From: Pedobacter psychroterrae | Lineage (GTDB): Bacteria; Bacteroidota; Bacteroidia; Sphingobacteriales; Sphingobacteriaceae | Length of the DNA stretch: 64,000 bases | NCBI RefSeq assembly: GCF_004331695.1 | Contig: NZ_SJSL01000002.1 | Location: 62,001 to 126,000, forward strand | Reading direction: 5' to 3' | In this document: positions 28,016-39,129 of the stretch, in pieces | Numbering within the stretch: the first letter of the stretch is position 1 | Layout of the letters: each line of letters opens with the position of its first letter | The notes under the pieces: model-generated | The model's database searches: none | Told to the model about the DNA's origin: nothing | What the model saw: the letters and a program-made list of their open reading frames with translations, nothing else | Position numbers and translations under genes: made by a program

Positions 28016-28051
28016 AAAAGCTGCTTCTGAAAATCATCTTTCAGAAGCAGC
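28016..28051 (-). terminator. Hairpin between convergent units
   Basis: A perfect 13-bp stem (GCTGCTTCTGAAA with its complement, loop ATCATC) lies 8 bp after the 26608-28011 stop. Only the minus strand has a T-rich tail (TTTTCTATTT), so it best serves the 28093-28896 gene and may also stall plus-strand transcripts. Confidence 0.7.
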
Positions 28052-28092
28052 CAGAAAACGGGAACAACGGAAAAGCCGATTTAAAATTGTAA

Positions 28093-28896
28093 CTATTTGA
28101 ATTCCTGGATATTTACAATTCTGTCGCCATTTATTGCTTTTAAGAAACTGGTGCCATTTTTCTCTTTTTGCCACATGTAGTTTTGTTGTATAAAAGTGAA
28201 AATATCGGCTGATTTTCTTGCATCAGGGGATAGTGCCTGGGTAAATGTCTGTCCGGTAATATAGTTTACCTGATAAAAGCTTGATTGCTCCAGGAATACC
28301 AGTGTTTGCTTGTCAGGAGATTTCATGAAGAACTCACCCTGAATTCTTTCTCCCTCATTTTGTCTTTTTAGCACATATACTTTCGCGTTGACATTGGTTA
28401 TGAAAAAGTCATTGTTTACTACATATCCGTCTCGACCTACTTTAACCAATCCTTTGGTAAATTTAATATCTTCTTTGCCACTAGAGGGCTTATACAAGCT
28501 CACTATTTCCGGCTGCTCGTCTCTGTTCACAATCAGATAAAATGGTGCTACAAGCCCTGAACTGTCTGCAACCTGAACAAGCAAGGCAGTTCTTTGAGTG
28601 TTTACAAAGGTAGCAGATGAAAATTTATCAATTTTAGAAGCTGAGTCGGCCTTGCCAGCCTGTATATTTATAGTGGTATCTCTAAATTTAACAGAAAACA
28701 ATTCCTGGGGTTTGCCACTGTCTTTTGAATCGGCATTTAGCTGAATAACTTTTATAGCTGTGTCTTTGCGTTCAGAATATATATTAAAACTCTCATTCTT
28801 TGTGATTTCTCTTGGTATGTAAGTTTTTGAATTCTCATTGTTTTTACAGCTAAAAAGAATTACAGACAGTAATGCAACGTAGATTGTTGTTTTCAT
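28093..28896 (-). CDS. Lipoprotein of unknown function
   Basis: 267 residues with a lipoprotein signal ending at Cys17 (VILFSC), then a charged, mainly beta polypeptide. I recognise no domain. The segment LVVFLEQSSFYQVNYITG-like (TLVFLEQSSFYQ) and the close GDRIVNIQEF look like a beta-propeller or beta-sandwich periplasmic protein. Monocistronic, convergent with the cytochrome cluster and upstream of the glycolytic operon terminator. Confidence 0.75.
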   Translation of the reverse strand: MKTTIYVALLSVILFSCKNNENSKTYIPREITKNESFNIYSERKDTAIKVIQLNADSKDSGKPQELFSVKFRDTTINIQAGKADSASKIDKFSSATFVNTQRTALLVQVADSSGLVAPFYLIVNRDEQPEIVSLYKPSSGKEDIKFTKGLVKVGRDGYVVNNDFFITNVNAKVYVLKRQNEGERIQGEFFMKSPDKQTLVFLEQSSFYQVNYITGQTFTQALSPDARKSADIFTFIQQNYMWQKEKNGTSFLKAINGDRIVNIQEFK

Positions 28897-29090
28897 ATTT
28901 GGTTTTTAAAATCGAGACTAAGCTTTTTGTAAAGTTAAATTTTGTAAGTGAAATTCCAAGGCAACGGCTAAATATTCTGTTAATTATTTATTTTTAGTTT
29001 GCTTTATGCCTATTTACGAGAACGATAGTGAGCGGTAAGCATGAACAAAATATATTCTTTAAAAAATGAGTAGCAAAGAGATAACGTCTT
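28897..29090. other. Intergenic region, no gene seen
   Basis: It holds the 5' region of the lipoprotein gene. I see no open frame of useful length and no exact -7 match on the minus strand. Confidence 0.45.
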
Positions 29091-29129
29091 AAAAAAAAAG
29101 GGATGCTTCATTTGCGAAGCATCCCTTTT
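29091..29129. terminator. Terminator of the pfkA-BadF-gapA operon
   Basis: A perfect 10-bp stem (GGGATGCTTC / GAAGCATCCC, loop ATTTGC) has nine A on the left and four T on the right. On the minus strand it is followed by a nine-T tract, 33 bp past the gapA stop. Confidence 0.93.
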
Positions 29130-29162
29130 CTAACCAAATATATAACTTGGATAAAGGGGTTT

Positions 29163-31008
<1,846 letters not shown>

Positions 31009-31009
31009 T

Positions 31010-31996
31010 CTATATTGATAATACTTTAGTCATTTCTAATAAATCACTCTCCAGCTTAAAAGCATGTTTTGTAAGGGCTTCCTCGATGCTGGTAGTTTTG
31101 ATTTCATTGCCACGCAGGCCAACCATTTGCATGGTGTTACCTTTTAACAGTTCATTTACCGCGGCAAACCCTAACCTGCTTGCCAGAATCCTGTCAAAAC
31201 TGCTCGGACTGCCCCCTCGCTGAAGGTGGCCTAAGATAGTTACTTTTGTATCATAATGGTTAAACCTTTCCTTAACTTTTTTTGCGATATCATAAGCCCC
31301 ACCATGTTTATGGCCCTCAGATACGATTACGATGCTGGAGGATTTTTTAGTAGAAGCTCCAGTTTCTAATTGGGCAATCAGTTCGTTCAGACTGGTTGCT
31401 TTTTCAGGCAACAAAACAGCTTCAGCTCCGCTTGCAATCGCACTTCTTAATGCTATACATCCCGAATCTCTTCCCATCACTTCGATAAAAAATAACCTGT
31501 CATGCGAATCAGCCGTATCCCTTATCTTATCAATAGCGTCAATAACTGTGTTGATGGCTGTGTCATATCCCAGCGTAAAATCCGATCCGTACAAGTCATT
31601 GTCTATTGTTCCGGGAACACCAATTACCTGAACTCCATATTTTTCGCCAAGCTTTTGAGCTCCAGTAAAAGTCCCATCCCCACCAATTACAACCAGTCCG
31701 TCGATCTCCCTTGATTTTAAGTTTCTGAAAGCGATTTCCATTCCTTCATCTGTTTTGAATTCAAGACAACGCGCTGTTTTTAATATGGTACCTCCAAGGT
31801 GAATGATGTTGCTTACGGACCTTGCATCCATGGGAATAATATTGTCATTTATCAATCCCTGATATCCTTGCAAAACCCCAAATACATTTACTCCATTGTA
31901 TATCCCCGTTCTTACAACTGCCCTTATGCAGGCATTCATTCCGGGAGCATCGCCTCCTGATGTTAATACCGCTATATTTTTGATATTTGGTCTCAT
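31010..31996 (-). CDS. pfkA: ATP-dependent 6-phosphofructokinase
   Basis: 328 residues, the normal length for bacterial PfkA. The nucleotide loop is SGGDAPGMNACIRAVVR (13-29), followed by GGDGT (105-109) and PGTIDND (128-134) with catalytic Asp132. The downstream MGRDSGC and LQRGGSPSSFDRILA segments bind substrate. Gly108 after the GGD suggests ATP instead of pyrophosphate as donor. First gene of the pfkA-BadF-gapA operon, divergent from the Nudix regulator across 338 bp. Confidence 0.97.
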   Translation of the reverse strand: MRPNIKNIAVLTSGGDAPGMNACIRAVVRTGIYNGVNVFGVLQGYQGLINDNIIPMDARSVSNIIHLGGTILKTARCLEFKTDEGMEIAFRNLKSREIDGLVVIGGDGTFTGAQKLGEKYGVQVIGVPGTIDNDLYGSDFTLGYDTAINTVIDAIDKIRDTADSHDRLFFIEVMGRDSGCIALRSAIASGAEAVLLPEKATSLNELIAQLETGASTKKSSSIVIVSEGHKHGGAYDIAKKVKERFNHYDTKVTILGHLQRGGSPSSFDRILASRLGFAAVNELLKGNTMQMVGLRGNEIKTTSIEEALTKHAFKLESDLLEMTKVLSI

Positions 31997-32334
31997 GATT
32001 TATTTATACGAATATAAGGTGTATTAATTACACTAAGTAATTTATTTTAATTTTCCTCGATAATTAGAAGGCAAGTATATTTATTTGCCTTAATAATTAA
32101 AAATTTAATATACTGAAGCAGCTATCTTGTTACGCTAAATCGCTTTAAAAGTATCTTTTTTACTGTTAACAAAAAATAGAAGTTTTTCCTTCGATTTTAG
32201 AAGAGTGTCTTTCTTCACTTTAGGTATTAATATTTATGGATTAGCGAGACAGGATATTGCGAAATTGGTATTCTTATATATCTTTATGAAAAATTTCATT
32301 TCTATTTGTACATATCCCCTGCGTTGATGGCAAT
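31997..32334. promoter_or_regulatory. Divergent control region of the pfkA operon and the Nudix regulator
   Basis: 338 bp without a gene. It holds two inverted repeats: GTGTA-TTAAT-TACAC at 32019-32033, close to the pfkA start, and AAGGCAA-N10-TTGCCTT at 32068-32091. The second is the stronger operator candidate for the winged-helix regulator coded next to it. I could not place a convincing promoter for either gene. Confidence 0.5.
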
Positions 32335-33063
32335 GTGAAAAGAGAGAAGTTAGCGAACTTAACATTTAATATTTTGAAAGAAATCTTACCAAAGTTTAAT
32401 TCCACTTTTTCGATTGATTGTGTGGTTTTCGGATTCGATGAAGGAGAGTTGAAGATTCTTTTAATCGAAAGGAACGAGGAGCCGTTTAGAGACTGGTGGG
32501 CATTACCAGGTAATATTGTTGGGGAAGGAGAAAGTTTAGATCAGTCCGCCTCCAGGATTTTACATGAACTTACCGGCTTAAGTAATATCTACATGGAACA
32601 ATATTATACTTTTGGTGATGTAAACAGGCATCCACAGGGAAGGGTAGTGAGTATTGCATATTATGCACTTTTACGTCTGGGAGGAGATAAATTTGTAAAG
32701 CCGATTATACCTTATGCCAAGCAGGCTCATTGGATAAATGTGAAAGAACTTCCAAAGCTTGCCTTCGACCATCAACAGATTTTTGATAAAGGTCTGGAAA
32801 AGATCAAGAGAAGAATCAAACACCAGCCTATAGCATTTGAACTATTGCCAGAGAAATTTACCCTAACACAATTACAAAATGTGTATGAAATTATCCTGAA
32901 TAAGAAATTGGATAAGCGGAATTTTAGAAAGAAAATGTTAAGCTTTGGCGTCCTGAGAGATTTGGATGAAAAGCAACAAGGAGTTTCTTTCAGGGCTGCA
33001 ACTTTGTATAAATTTGACAAGCGGAAATATGCCAAATTGTTTGGAAAGGAGATATCTTTCTAA
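32335..33063 (+). CDS. Nudix-domain transcription regulator (NrtR/AraR-like)
   Basis: 242 residues from a GTG start; the frame above it has no ATG, GTG or TTG before a stop. A Nudix fold (about 28-155) is followed by a C-terminal winged helix (about 170-240: FTLTQLQNVYEIILNKKLDKRNFRKKML). The catalytic Nudix box is broken: REuxEE reads RILHEL (residues 74-79), so two of three metal-binding glutamates are lost and only effector binding is expected. NrtR/AraR proteins repress NAD or sugar genes in response to a ligand. Position suggests control of the pfkA operon or of the kinase at 33134. Confidence 0.88.
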   Translation: MKREKLANLTFNILKEILPKFNSTFSIDCVVFGFDEGELKILLIERNEEPFRDWWALPGNIVGEGESLDQSASRILHELTGLSNIYMEQYYTFGDVNRHPQGRVVSIAYYALLRLGGDKFVKPIIPYAKQAHWINVKELPKLAFDHQQIFDKGLEKIKRRIKHQPIAFELLPEKFTLTQLQNVYEIILNKKLDKRNFRKKMLSFGVLRDLDEKQQGVSFRAATLYKFDKRKYAKLFGKEISF

Positions 33064-33101
33064 ACAAGAGCCCCCAAAATAACTTTGGGGGCTCTTGTTT
33101 T
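33062..33101. terminator. Bidirectional terminator
   Basis: A perfect 17-bp stem (33062-33078 with 33084-33100; core GAGCCCCC / GGGGGCTC) with loop ATAAC starts within the stop codon of the regulator gene and can also end the convergent kinase gene. Confidence 0.92.
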
Positions 33102-33133
33102 ATACTATGTTTTCTTTAATAAAGTCTGTTATA

Positions 33134-33991
33134 TTATTTGTTTACAGACTGCAAATGGTACTCAACCAGATCGTCTATAGGAGAACGAATGATCTTACCG
33201 ATTCCCATCTCATATTTATCTGCTACAACACTCAAAATATCCCTGAAGCTATACCCAACGGAACCAACACAGTTTAGCGTATAGTCCTTATAATTAGGAT
33301 AATGAATTACAAGGTTCTCGAAAAACGCAGTAAATGCATAATCTATGGTCGAAAATGTATAGTCTTCATAATTATCTTTAAAATCATATAAAAACTTACT
33401 GAAGCTAGCGCAAAAGCGGTTTGGTAAAGGTTTGTTGTATATGTTGTCAAAAATATCTTCGTTGGTCAGTGCAAAGTTATCATAAAAGCTTTCTCTAAGC
33501 CCTTTTGGCATATATCCTTTCATGTAGTCAGACAGTATCCTTTTTCCAATGAAACAGCCGCTACCTTCATCACCCAGAAAATATCCTAATGAATCAATAT
33601 TTAAAGTAATGTCTTTCCCATCGTATAAGCAACTATTTGTTCCTGTTCCCAATATAGCAGCAAAGCCGGGTTCATTACCAAGCAATGCTCTACAGGATGC
33701 CAATAAATCATGCCCTATGTTTACCTCAGCATTGACAAATACCTGTTTCATTGCATCAGCAACAATTTTACGCTTGGCATCTGTCGAGCAGCCTGCACCA
33801 TAATAATGTACTTCTGTTAATTTTTCTTTTTCCAAATGATCAGGCAAGGTTTTGTTTAACGATTCAACAATATATGCTGTACTCGAAAAATATGGGTTGT
33901 AACCCTCTGTATTAAAAAGGATCTTTCTGCCTGCTTCGTTAATTAAACACCAATTGGTTTTGGTTGAGCCACCGTCTGCAATAACTATCAT
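33134..33991 (-). CDS. N-acetylglucosamine kinase-like BadF/BadG-type ATPase
   Basis: 285 residues, with an intact phosphate-1 motif IADGGSTKTNW (Asp6), phosphate-2 GTGTNSCLYDGKD and LGYFLGDEGSGCFIGKRIL. This fits a cytosolic ATP-dependent kinase for N-acetylglucosamine or a related amino sugar. It is clearly related to the degenerate copy at 30166-31008 in the pfkA operon. The two are separated by the Nudix regulator and transcribed on the same strand. A PFK product and GlcNAc-6-phosphate would both feed glycolysis, so joint regulation is plausible. Confidence 0.87.
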   Translation of the reverse strand: MIVIADGGSTKTNWCLINEAGRKILFNTEGYNPYFSSTAYIVESLNKTLPDHLEKEKLTEVHYYGAGCSTDAKRKIVADAMKQVFVNAEVNIGHDLLASCRALLGNEPGFAAILGTGTNSCLYDGKDITLNIDSLGYFLGDEGSGCFIGKRILSDYMKGYMPKGLRESFYDNFALTNEDIFDNIYNKPLPNRFCASFSKFLYDFKDNYEDYTFSTIDYAFTAFFENLVIHYPNYKDYTLNCVGSVGYSFRDILSVVADKYEMGIGKIIRSPIDDLVEYHLQSVNK

Positions 33992-34322
33992 CTTAATTCG
34001 TTTTTTTCGGGATAAATGTAAATAATCGTAGCACTTTTGTATAGGTTTTTTTCATAAGTTTAATTTTAGTTTTTGGTTGATTTTAAATTTATAGCCTTTA
34101 AATGTATTATTAAGGCGTTTTTTTTAGTTTTGCTCATGCATTTTAGGTTACCATATTGTTAAAAAAACACTAAGCTAAAATACGCTTGTTATTTTAAAAT
34201 CCAAATTTTAAAAAATTAAGGCGCTCAGGTAAGGGATAATAAATGCTATTATCAGAGTTTTTGATCAAATAAAAGCAATTTATAAGTCAGAAAAAATTAA
34301 TCTTTGTATTAAGTAACAACCT
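33992..34322. other. AT-rich intergenic region with divergent promoters
   Basis: 331 bp, very AT-rich, between the divergent kinase and threonine aldolase genes. A near -7 element (TAATCTTTG, one base too long) lies at 34300-34312. I see no gene and no strong hairpin. Confidence 0.4.
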
Positions 34323-35363
34323 ATGACAATAAAAGTTGATTTTAGAAGCGATACGGTAACAAAACCAGGTCCTGGAATGCTGGATGCGATGTTTGGTGCA
34401 AAAGTAGGTGATGATGTTCTAGGAGAAGATCCAACGGTTCATCAGCTTGAAAATAAGCTCGCAGCAATGTTTAATATGGAGGCTGGATTGTTTTGTCCCT
34501 CAGGAACAATGACCAATCAGGTTGCAATCAAATGCCATACGCTACCAATGGATGAGGTAATCTGCGATCAAAGATCACATGTTTACCGTTATGAGGCAGG
34601 GGGGATCGCTTATCATTCTATGGCATCTGTGAGACTGCTGGATGGAGAAAGGGGAATCCTGACTCCGGAATTGATTGAACCTGAAATAAATGGAGAAGAT
34701 ATTCATTATCCAAATTCTACCCTTGTGGTACTGGAAAATACAGTCAACAGAGGTGGAGGTGCCTGTTATCACCTATCTCAAATAGAACACATTCATACTT
34801 TATGCAATATAAAAAACCTAAAGCTACATTTAGATGGTGCAAGAATATTTAATGCATTGATTGCCACCGGAGATCATGCAAAGGATTATGGTAAATATTT
34901 TGACAGCATTTCGGTATGCCTTTCCAAGGGACTTGGTGCCCCTGTGGGATCAGTTTTACTGGGCTCAAATGAGCTGATCAATAAGGCTGTAAAAGTTAGA
35001 AAAGCATTTGGCGGCGGAATGCGACAGGCTGGTTTTCTTGCCGCTGCAGGGATTTATGCCCTTGATAGCAATATAGACAGGCTAGCCGTTGATCATCAGC
35101 ATGCGCTGGCACTGGCTGATGCTTTACATCAGGTAAGTTATGTAAGCTCAATATTGCCTGTAGTGACAAATATTGTTGTATTTGAAGTGGCAAAAGGCTT
35201 TAAAGCCAGTACAATAGTACATGATCTGTTGGCAAAAGGTATTGCCTGCAGCAGCACCGGGCCAAATACCATTAGAATGGTGACGCACTTAGATATTTCT
35301 TCTGAAATGATAGAGATGGCTATCCAAAACATAATACATTTGTATCCGTCAGCGAATAAATAA
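34323..35363 (+). CDS. Low-specificity L-threonine aldolase
   Basis: 346 residues of the fold-type I PLP enzyme that cleaves threonine and allo-threonine to glycine and acetaldehyde. It begins DFRSDTVTKPGPGML, with the PLP Lys202 in SVCLSKGLGAPVGSVL, the cofactor-binding Asp in LHLDGARIFNA and Arg in RKAFGGGMRQAG. The length and order match family members. It opens a three-gene run (5-bp gaps) with the biotin carboxylase and riboflavin synthase genes. No pathway link between the three is obvious, so the operon probably reflects chance linkage. Confidence 0.95.
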   Translation: MTIKVDFRSDTVTKPGPGMLDAMFGAKVGDDVLGEDPTVHQLENKLAAMFNMEAGLFCPSGTMTNQVAIKCHTLPMDEVICDQRSHVYRYEAGGIAYHSMASVRLLDGERGILTPELIEPEINGEDIHYPNSTLVVLENTVNRGGGACYHLSQIEHIHTLCNIKNLKLHLDGARIFNALIATGDHAKDYGKYFDSISVCLSKGLGAPVGSVLLGSNELINKAVKVRKAFGGGMRQAGFLAAAGIYALDSNIDRLAVDHQHALALADALHQVSYVSSILPVVTNIVVFEVAKGFKASTIVHDLLAKGIACSSTGPNTIRMVTHLDISSEMIEMAIQNIIHLYPSANK

Positions 35364-35368
35364 GTATA

Positions 35369-36853
35369 ATGAATAAAATTCTGGTTGCCAACAGAGGCGA
35401 AATCGCTTTAAGAATAATGCGTTCTGCGCGTGAGATGGGAATAAAGACTGTTGCAGTTTATTCTGAGGCAGACAGAGAGTCGCTTCATGTGCGTTACGCA
35501 GATGAGGCAGTTTTTATTGGGCCCTCGCCCTCCAGTCAGTCATATTTGCTGGGAGATAAAATTATTGAAGCATGTAAAATAACCGCTGCAGAAGCTATAC
35601 ATCCCGGATATGGATTTTTATCGGAAAATGCAGCCTTCGCCAGATCGGTAAAAGCTTCAGGATTGATCTTAATTGGGCCAACCCCCAAGGCTATGGAAAT
35701 CATGGGCAATAAATTATCAGCCAAAGCCGCAGCTTTAAAATATAATATCCCAATGGTTCCCGGTACCGAGGAGGCTATTACTGATGTTGCTGAAGCCAAA
35801 AGGCGGGCGATGGAGGTAGGATTTCCAATCTTAATAAAGGCAGCGGCAGGTGGGGGAGGTAAGGGGATGAGGATAGTAAATCAGGCTGCAGATTTTGAAG
35901 AGCAGATGCAGCTTGCTGTTAGCGAGGCTACCTCTGCCTTTGGTGATGGATCCGTTTTTATAGAACGGTATGTTTCTTCACCACGTCATATAGAAATACA
36001 GGTACTGGGTGATACGCATGGAAATATTGTGCATCTCTTTGAGCGAGAATGTTCGATACAGCGCCGGCATCAAAAAGTCATCGAGGAAGCGCCCTCAAGC
36101 ATTCTGACCGACGAACTCCGGCAAAAGATGGGAGCTTGTGCCGTTGATGTCGCCCGTTCAGTAGACTATGTGGGAGCAGGTACTGTAGAGTTTATATTGG
36201 ACGAAAACAGAGACTTCTTTTTCCTGGAAATGAATACCAGGCTTCAGGTAGAGCATCCGGTTACCGAAATGATCACTGGCCTGGATCTTGTAAAAGAACA
36301 GATCAAAATAGCCCGGGGTGAAAAGTTATCTTATCAGCAAAATGACCTGACAATAAATGGGCACGCATTAGAATTAAGGGTTTATGCAGAAGATCCGGAC
36401 AACAATTTTTTGCCGGATATAGGGACATTGCAGACTTACAACATCCCAAAAGGAAATGGCGTACGCGTTGATGATGGCTTTGAAAAAGGCATGGAAATCC
36501 CTATTTACTATGACCCTATGATAGCCAAACTGATTACATACGGCAAAAATAGAGAAGAAGCAATGGACAGGATGGTAAGGGCTATTGATGAATATGACAT
36601 TACTGGTATTAAAACAACACTAGGTTTTGGGAAGTTTGTAATTCAGCATGCAGCTTTCAGAAGCGGCAACTTTGATACACATTTTGTAGGAAAATACTTT
36701 AATTCGGATAGTTTAAAGGCTGATGTTGAGGAGGAAGCATTGATTGCAGCAATGATTGCCGCTATCAACTTTAAAAAGAGAGACAATTTGCGCATTACCC
36801 AGGAAAGTAAAAGTGCCATCAGTAATTGGAAAAGGAACAGAGCTAAATTTTAA
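35369..36853 (+). CDS. accC: Biotin carboxylase subunit (acetyl-/acyl-CoA carboxylase)
   Basis: 494 residues with the full biotin carboxylase layout: KILVANRGEIALRIMRSA start, ATP-grasp loop AAAGGGGKGMRIV, HIEIQVLGDTHGNIVHLFERECSIQRRHQK and FLEMNTRLQVEHPVTEMITG with the catalytic Arg-Glu region. It charges the biotin carrier with CO2. The usual AccC is about 450 residues, and this one has extra C-terminal residues but no biotin carrier domain. No AccB or carboxyltransferase gene lies nearby, so the partner must be coded elsewhere. It could serve acetyl-, propionyl- or methylcrotonyl-CoA carboxylation. Confidence 0.9.
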   Translation: MNKILVANRGEIALRIMRSAREMGIKTVAVYSEADRESLHVRYADEAVFIGPSPSSQSYLLGDKIIEACKITAAEAIHPGYGFLSENAAFARSVKASGLILIGPTPKAMEIMGNKLSAKAAALKYNIPMVPGTEEAITDVAEAKRRAMEVGFPILIKAAAGGGGKGMRIVNQAADFEEQMQLAVSEATSAFGDGSVFIERYVSSPRHIEIQVLGDTHGNIVHLFERECSIQRRHQKVIEEAPSSILTDELRQKMGACAVDVARSVDYVGAGTVEFILDENRDFFFLEMNTRLQVEHPVTEMITGLDLVKEQIKIARGEKLSYQQNDLTINGHALELRVYAEDPDNNFLPDIGTLQTYNIPKGNGVRVDDGFEKGMEIPIYYDPMIAKLITYGKNREEAMDRMVRAIDEYDITGIKTTLGFGKFVIQHAAFRSGNFDTHFVGKYFNSDSLKADVEEEALIAAMIAAINFKKRDNLRITQESKSAISNWKRNRAKF

Positions 36854-36858
36854 ATAAC

Positions 36859-37455
36859 ATGTTTACCGGAATAATAGAGACATTAGGAGAAGTTACAGCT
36901 AGAATAGCTGAAGATACAAACCTGCATTTTACAATAAAATCTAGCCTGAGCAATGAATTGAAGATAGACCAAAGTGTCTCACACAATGGCGTTTGTCTGA
37001 CGGTAATTGCTTTATCTGAAAACGCACATACCGTGACCGCAATAGCCGAAACACTTCAAAAAACCAATCTGAAGTACTTAAAGACCGGCAGTCAGATAAA
37101 TCTTGAACGATGTATGCAAATAAACGGCCGTTTGGATGGTCACATTGTACAGGGCCATGTAGACCAGACAGCCTTGTGTATAAAGCGTGCTGAACTGAAT
37201 GGAAGTTGGGAATACCGGTTTAAATACGATGTAAGTCAGGGCAATGTGACGGTCGAAAAAGGCTCTGTATGCGTGAATGGCATTAGTCTAACCGTAGTGG
37301 GTTCCGAAACAGATGAATTTTCAGTCTTCATCATACCTTATACATTTGAGCACACCAATCTGCATGAAGTCAGGGAAGATGATTTAGTTAATATAGAATT
37401 TGACATTATCGGAAAATACGTAGCCAGGCTAGCCGGTAAATCCTTATCGCTTTAG
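36859..37455 (+). CDS. ribE: Riboflavin synthase, alpha chain
   Basis: 198 residues with the tandem lumazine-binding repeat: MFTGIIETLGEV at the start of repeat 1 and the second repeat from about residue 95 (GHIVQGHVDQTALC). GVCLTV (46-51) and GISLTVVG (141-148) are equivalent strands of the two halves. It joins two lumazine molecules to give riboflavin. It ends a short run with the threonine aldolase and biotin carboxylase genes, and its end overlaps the convergent TPR gene by 12 bp. Confidence 0.95.
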   Translation: MFTGIIETLGEVTARIAEDTNLHFTIKSSLSNELKIDQSVSHNGVCLTVIALSENAHTVTAIAETLQKTNLKYLKTGSQINLERCMQINGRLDGHIVQGHVDQTALCIKRAELNGSWEYRFKYDVSQGNVTVEKGSVCVNGISLTVVGSETDEFSVFIIPYTFEHTNLHEVREDDLVNIEFDIIGKYVARLAGKSLSL

Positions 37456-38589
37456 TTCCTCAATCCTGGTATTGATGAATTTGATTAATTTGGGTTGCTT
37501 GTCTTTGTCTATGGTTTTTAAATACTGCTCATAATAATTGATTGCATTTTTTTTGTCGTTTAACTTTGTTTCGTACACCAAAGCAATGTTGTATAGCAAG
37601 CTTCCGTCATTCTCAAAATCGAGTCCTTTTTTATAAGACTTATTTGCTTCTTCATTTTTGTTTACGTTTTCAAAAGAATCCCCTAATAGTCCATAATAGC
37701 TCGCTGTTGAAGGCGAAACAGCTTCTTTTATTGTTTTTTGAAGATAGATGGCCGCATTGTTGTAATCTTTCACCCCTCGGTAGCTTCTTGCTATATTGAA
37801 ATACAACGCTTCCCCTTCCCCTGATTTTTGCCTGACCATCAAAAATGACTTTAAGGCATTTTGATAATCCAGCGTGAGGTAATAGGATTTGCCCAGATTA
37901 TTGAGTACAAAAGCAGAACTATCGCCATAATTCAATAGTTTCTGTCCTGTTTCTATCGCTTCATTGTATTTTTTGGTGGCAATACTGATCGGCATTTTCA
38001 TTTTTAACAATTGCAGGTTGGCACTGTCTGCAGCAAGGGCGGGTGCCAGCACACTGTTTGCTTTGTCAAAGAAATTCATTTTAAAATAAAGCTCAGCAAG
38101 ATCAAATGCCACATCAGCATCTGTAGTATTGAGCTCATTCGCTTTTCTTAAGTATTTGATCTTGTTTATGTCAAGCTCCTCTTTACTCAATGCAGCCAGT
38201 TGCTTATACACATTGAAATTAGTACTGTCTGCTTTCAAAATTTCCAGGTAATATTTTTTGGCAGCCTCATTATTGCCTCTTCTATTGTTAATTTCAGCCA
38301 GATTAAATAAGGTCGTTATCTGCGCAGAATCAAGCTCCAGGAGCTTTAGATAGTTTTTTTCAGCTTCAGGGAGCTTGCCTGCCATTTTGTAAACGTATGC
38401 CAGCTGTGAAAGTTCTTTGGGGTCATTAGTATCGGGCTGATAGGTGCTTTCCAGATATTGTGCTGCCTCAGCATAGCGCTGGGTCTGGTAAAGTTCTAAT
38501 AACTTTTCGTTATCAAGTGTATTGGCCGACTGCCCAATAGCCTGGTTATAAAAACATATAATTAACAACAGGAAGCGTAGATTTCTCAT
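37444..38589 (-). CDS. Exported TPR-repeat protein
   Basis: 381 residues with a signal peptide (RFLLLIICFYNQ, cleavage near AIGQ) and about nine tetratricopeptide repeats covering nearly the whole mature protein, for example AYVYKMAGKLPEAEKNYLKL and FNLAEINNRRGNNEAAKKYY. TPR proteins act as scaffolds, here in the periplasm. It has no other domain. Convergent with ribE (12-bp overlap) and apparently monocistronic. Confidence 0.88.
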   Translation of the reverse strand: MRNLRFLLLIICFYNQAIGQSANTLDNEKLLELYQTQRYAEAAQYLESTYQPDTNDPKELSQLAYVYKMAGKLPEAEKNYLKLLELDSAQITTLFNLAEINNRRGNNEAAKKYYLEILKADSTNFNVYKQLAALSKEELDINKIKYLRKANELNTTDADVAFDLAELYFKMNFFDKANSVLAPALAADSANLQLLKMKMPISIATKKYNEAIETGQKLLNYGDSSAFVLNNLGKSYYLTLDYQNALKSFLMVRQKSGEGEALYFNIARSYRGVKDYNNAAIYLQKTIKEAVSPSTASYYGLLGDSFENVNKNEEANKSYKKGLDFENDGSLLYNIALVYETKLNDKKNAINYYEQYLKTIDKDKQPKLIKFINTRIEELKR

Positions 38590-38789
38590 ATATACATTAA
38601 AGCTTAATAATGATGCCAGTTTAATAAAACAACTAAATTATTAGTTATTTATTAACGAAGCAAATAAAACCGCATTTATAACGAAGAATTGCGTAAACCA
38701 AATGCATGTAAAAGCTATTTAAAACATAATGGCAGGATAATTGGTTCATATATGTATATAAACAGAATGTTAATCTTAATAAAATAGAT

Positions 38790-39089
38790 ATGGATACGTT
38801 AAAGAAATTTGAATTAATGCAAAAAATTGTCAGAGAATTGGAGGATTTACAGCATTCACAGCAGGCTATTATCCAAAAAATTGGTAAAATTGAGGTTGAT
38901 AATATTGAACTGGGGGATAAGAAATTAGAAAAGGACCTGCCTGACATGCATCAGCGTGTTGCTGATAATCTGGACACGATTGTAGGTATCATGGAATATT
39001 TTGCAGAGAAAACGCAAAATTTTGGAAATAAGAATAATGTTGAAGCCTTGAAAGAGCAACAGGCAATTGATCAGGTCACTGGACACTAG
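38790..39089 (+). CDS. Small helical protein of unknown function
   Basis: 99 residues, no signal peptide or membrane helix, with high content of Lys, Glu, Gln and Leu and a helix pattern (KFELMQKIVRELEDLQHSQQ then VADNLDTIVGIMEYF) that could form a short coiled coil. A terminator 6 bp past the stop supports a real, separately transcribed gene. I know no family. Confidence 0.6.
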   Translation: MDTLKKFELMQKIVRELEDLQHSQQAIIQKIGKIEVDNIELGDKKLEKDLPDMHQRVADNLDTIVGIMEYFAEKTQNFGNKNNVEALKEQQAIDQVTGH

Positions 39090-39094
39090 TTATG

Positions 39095-39123
39095 ATATGG
39101 GTGCTGTAAAATAGCGCCCATAT
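39095..39123 (+). terminator. Terminator after the 99-residue protein gene
   Basis: An 11-bp stem (ATATGGGTGCT / AGCGCCCATAT, one G-U) with loop GTAAAAT is followed by TTAATTTTATT, a broken T-run. Confidence 0.7.
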
Positions 39124-39129
39124 TTAATT

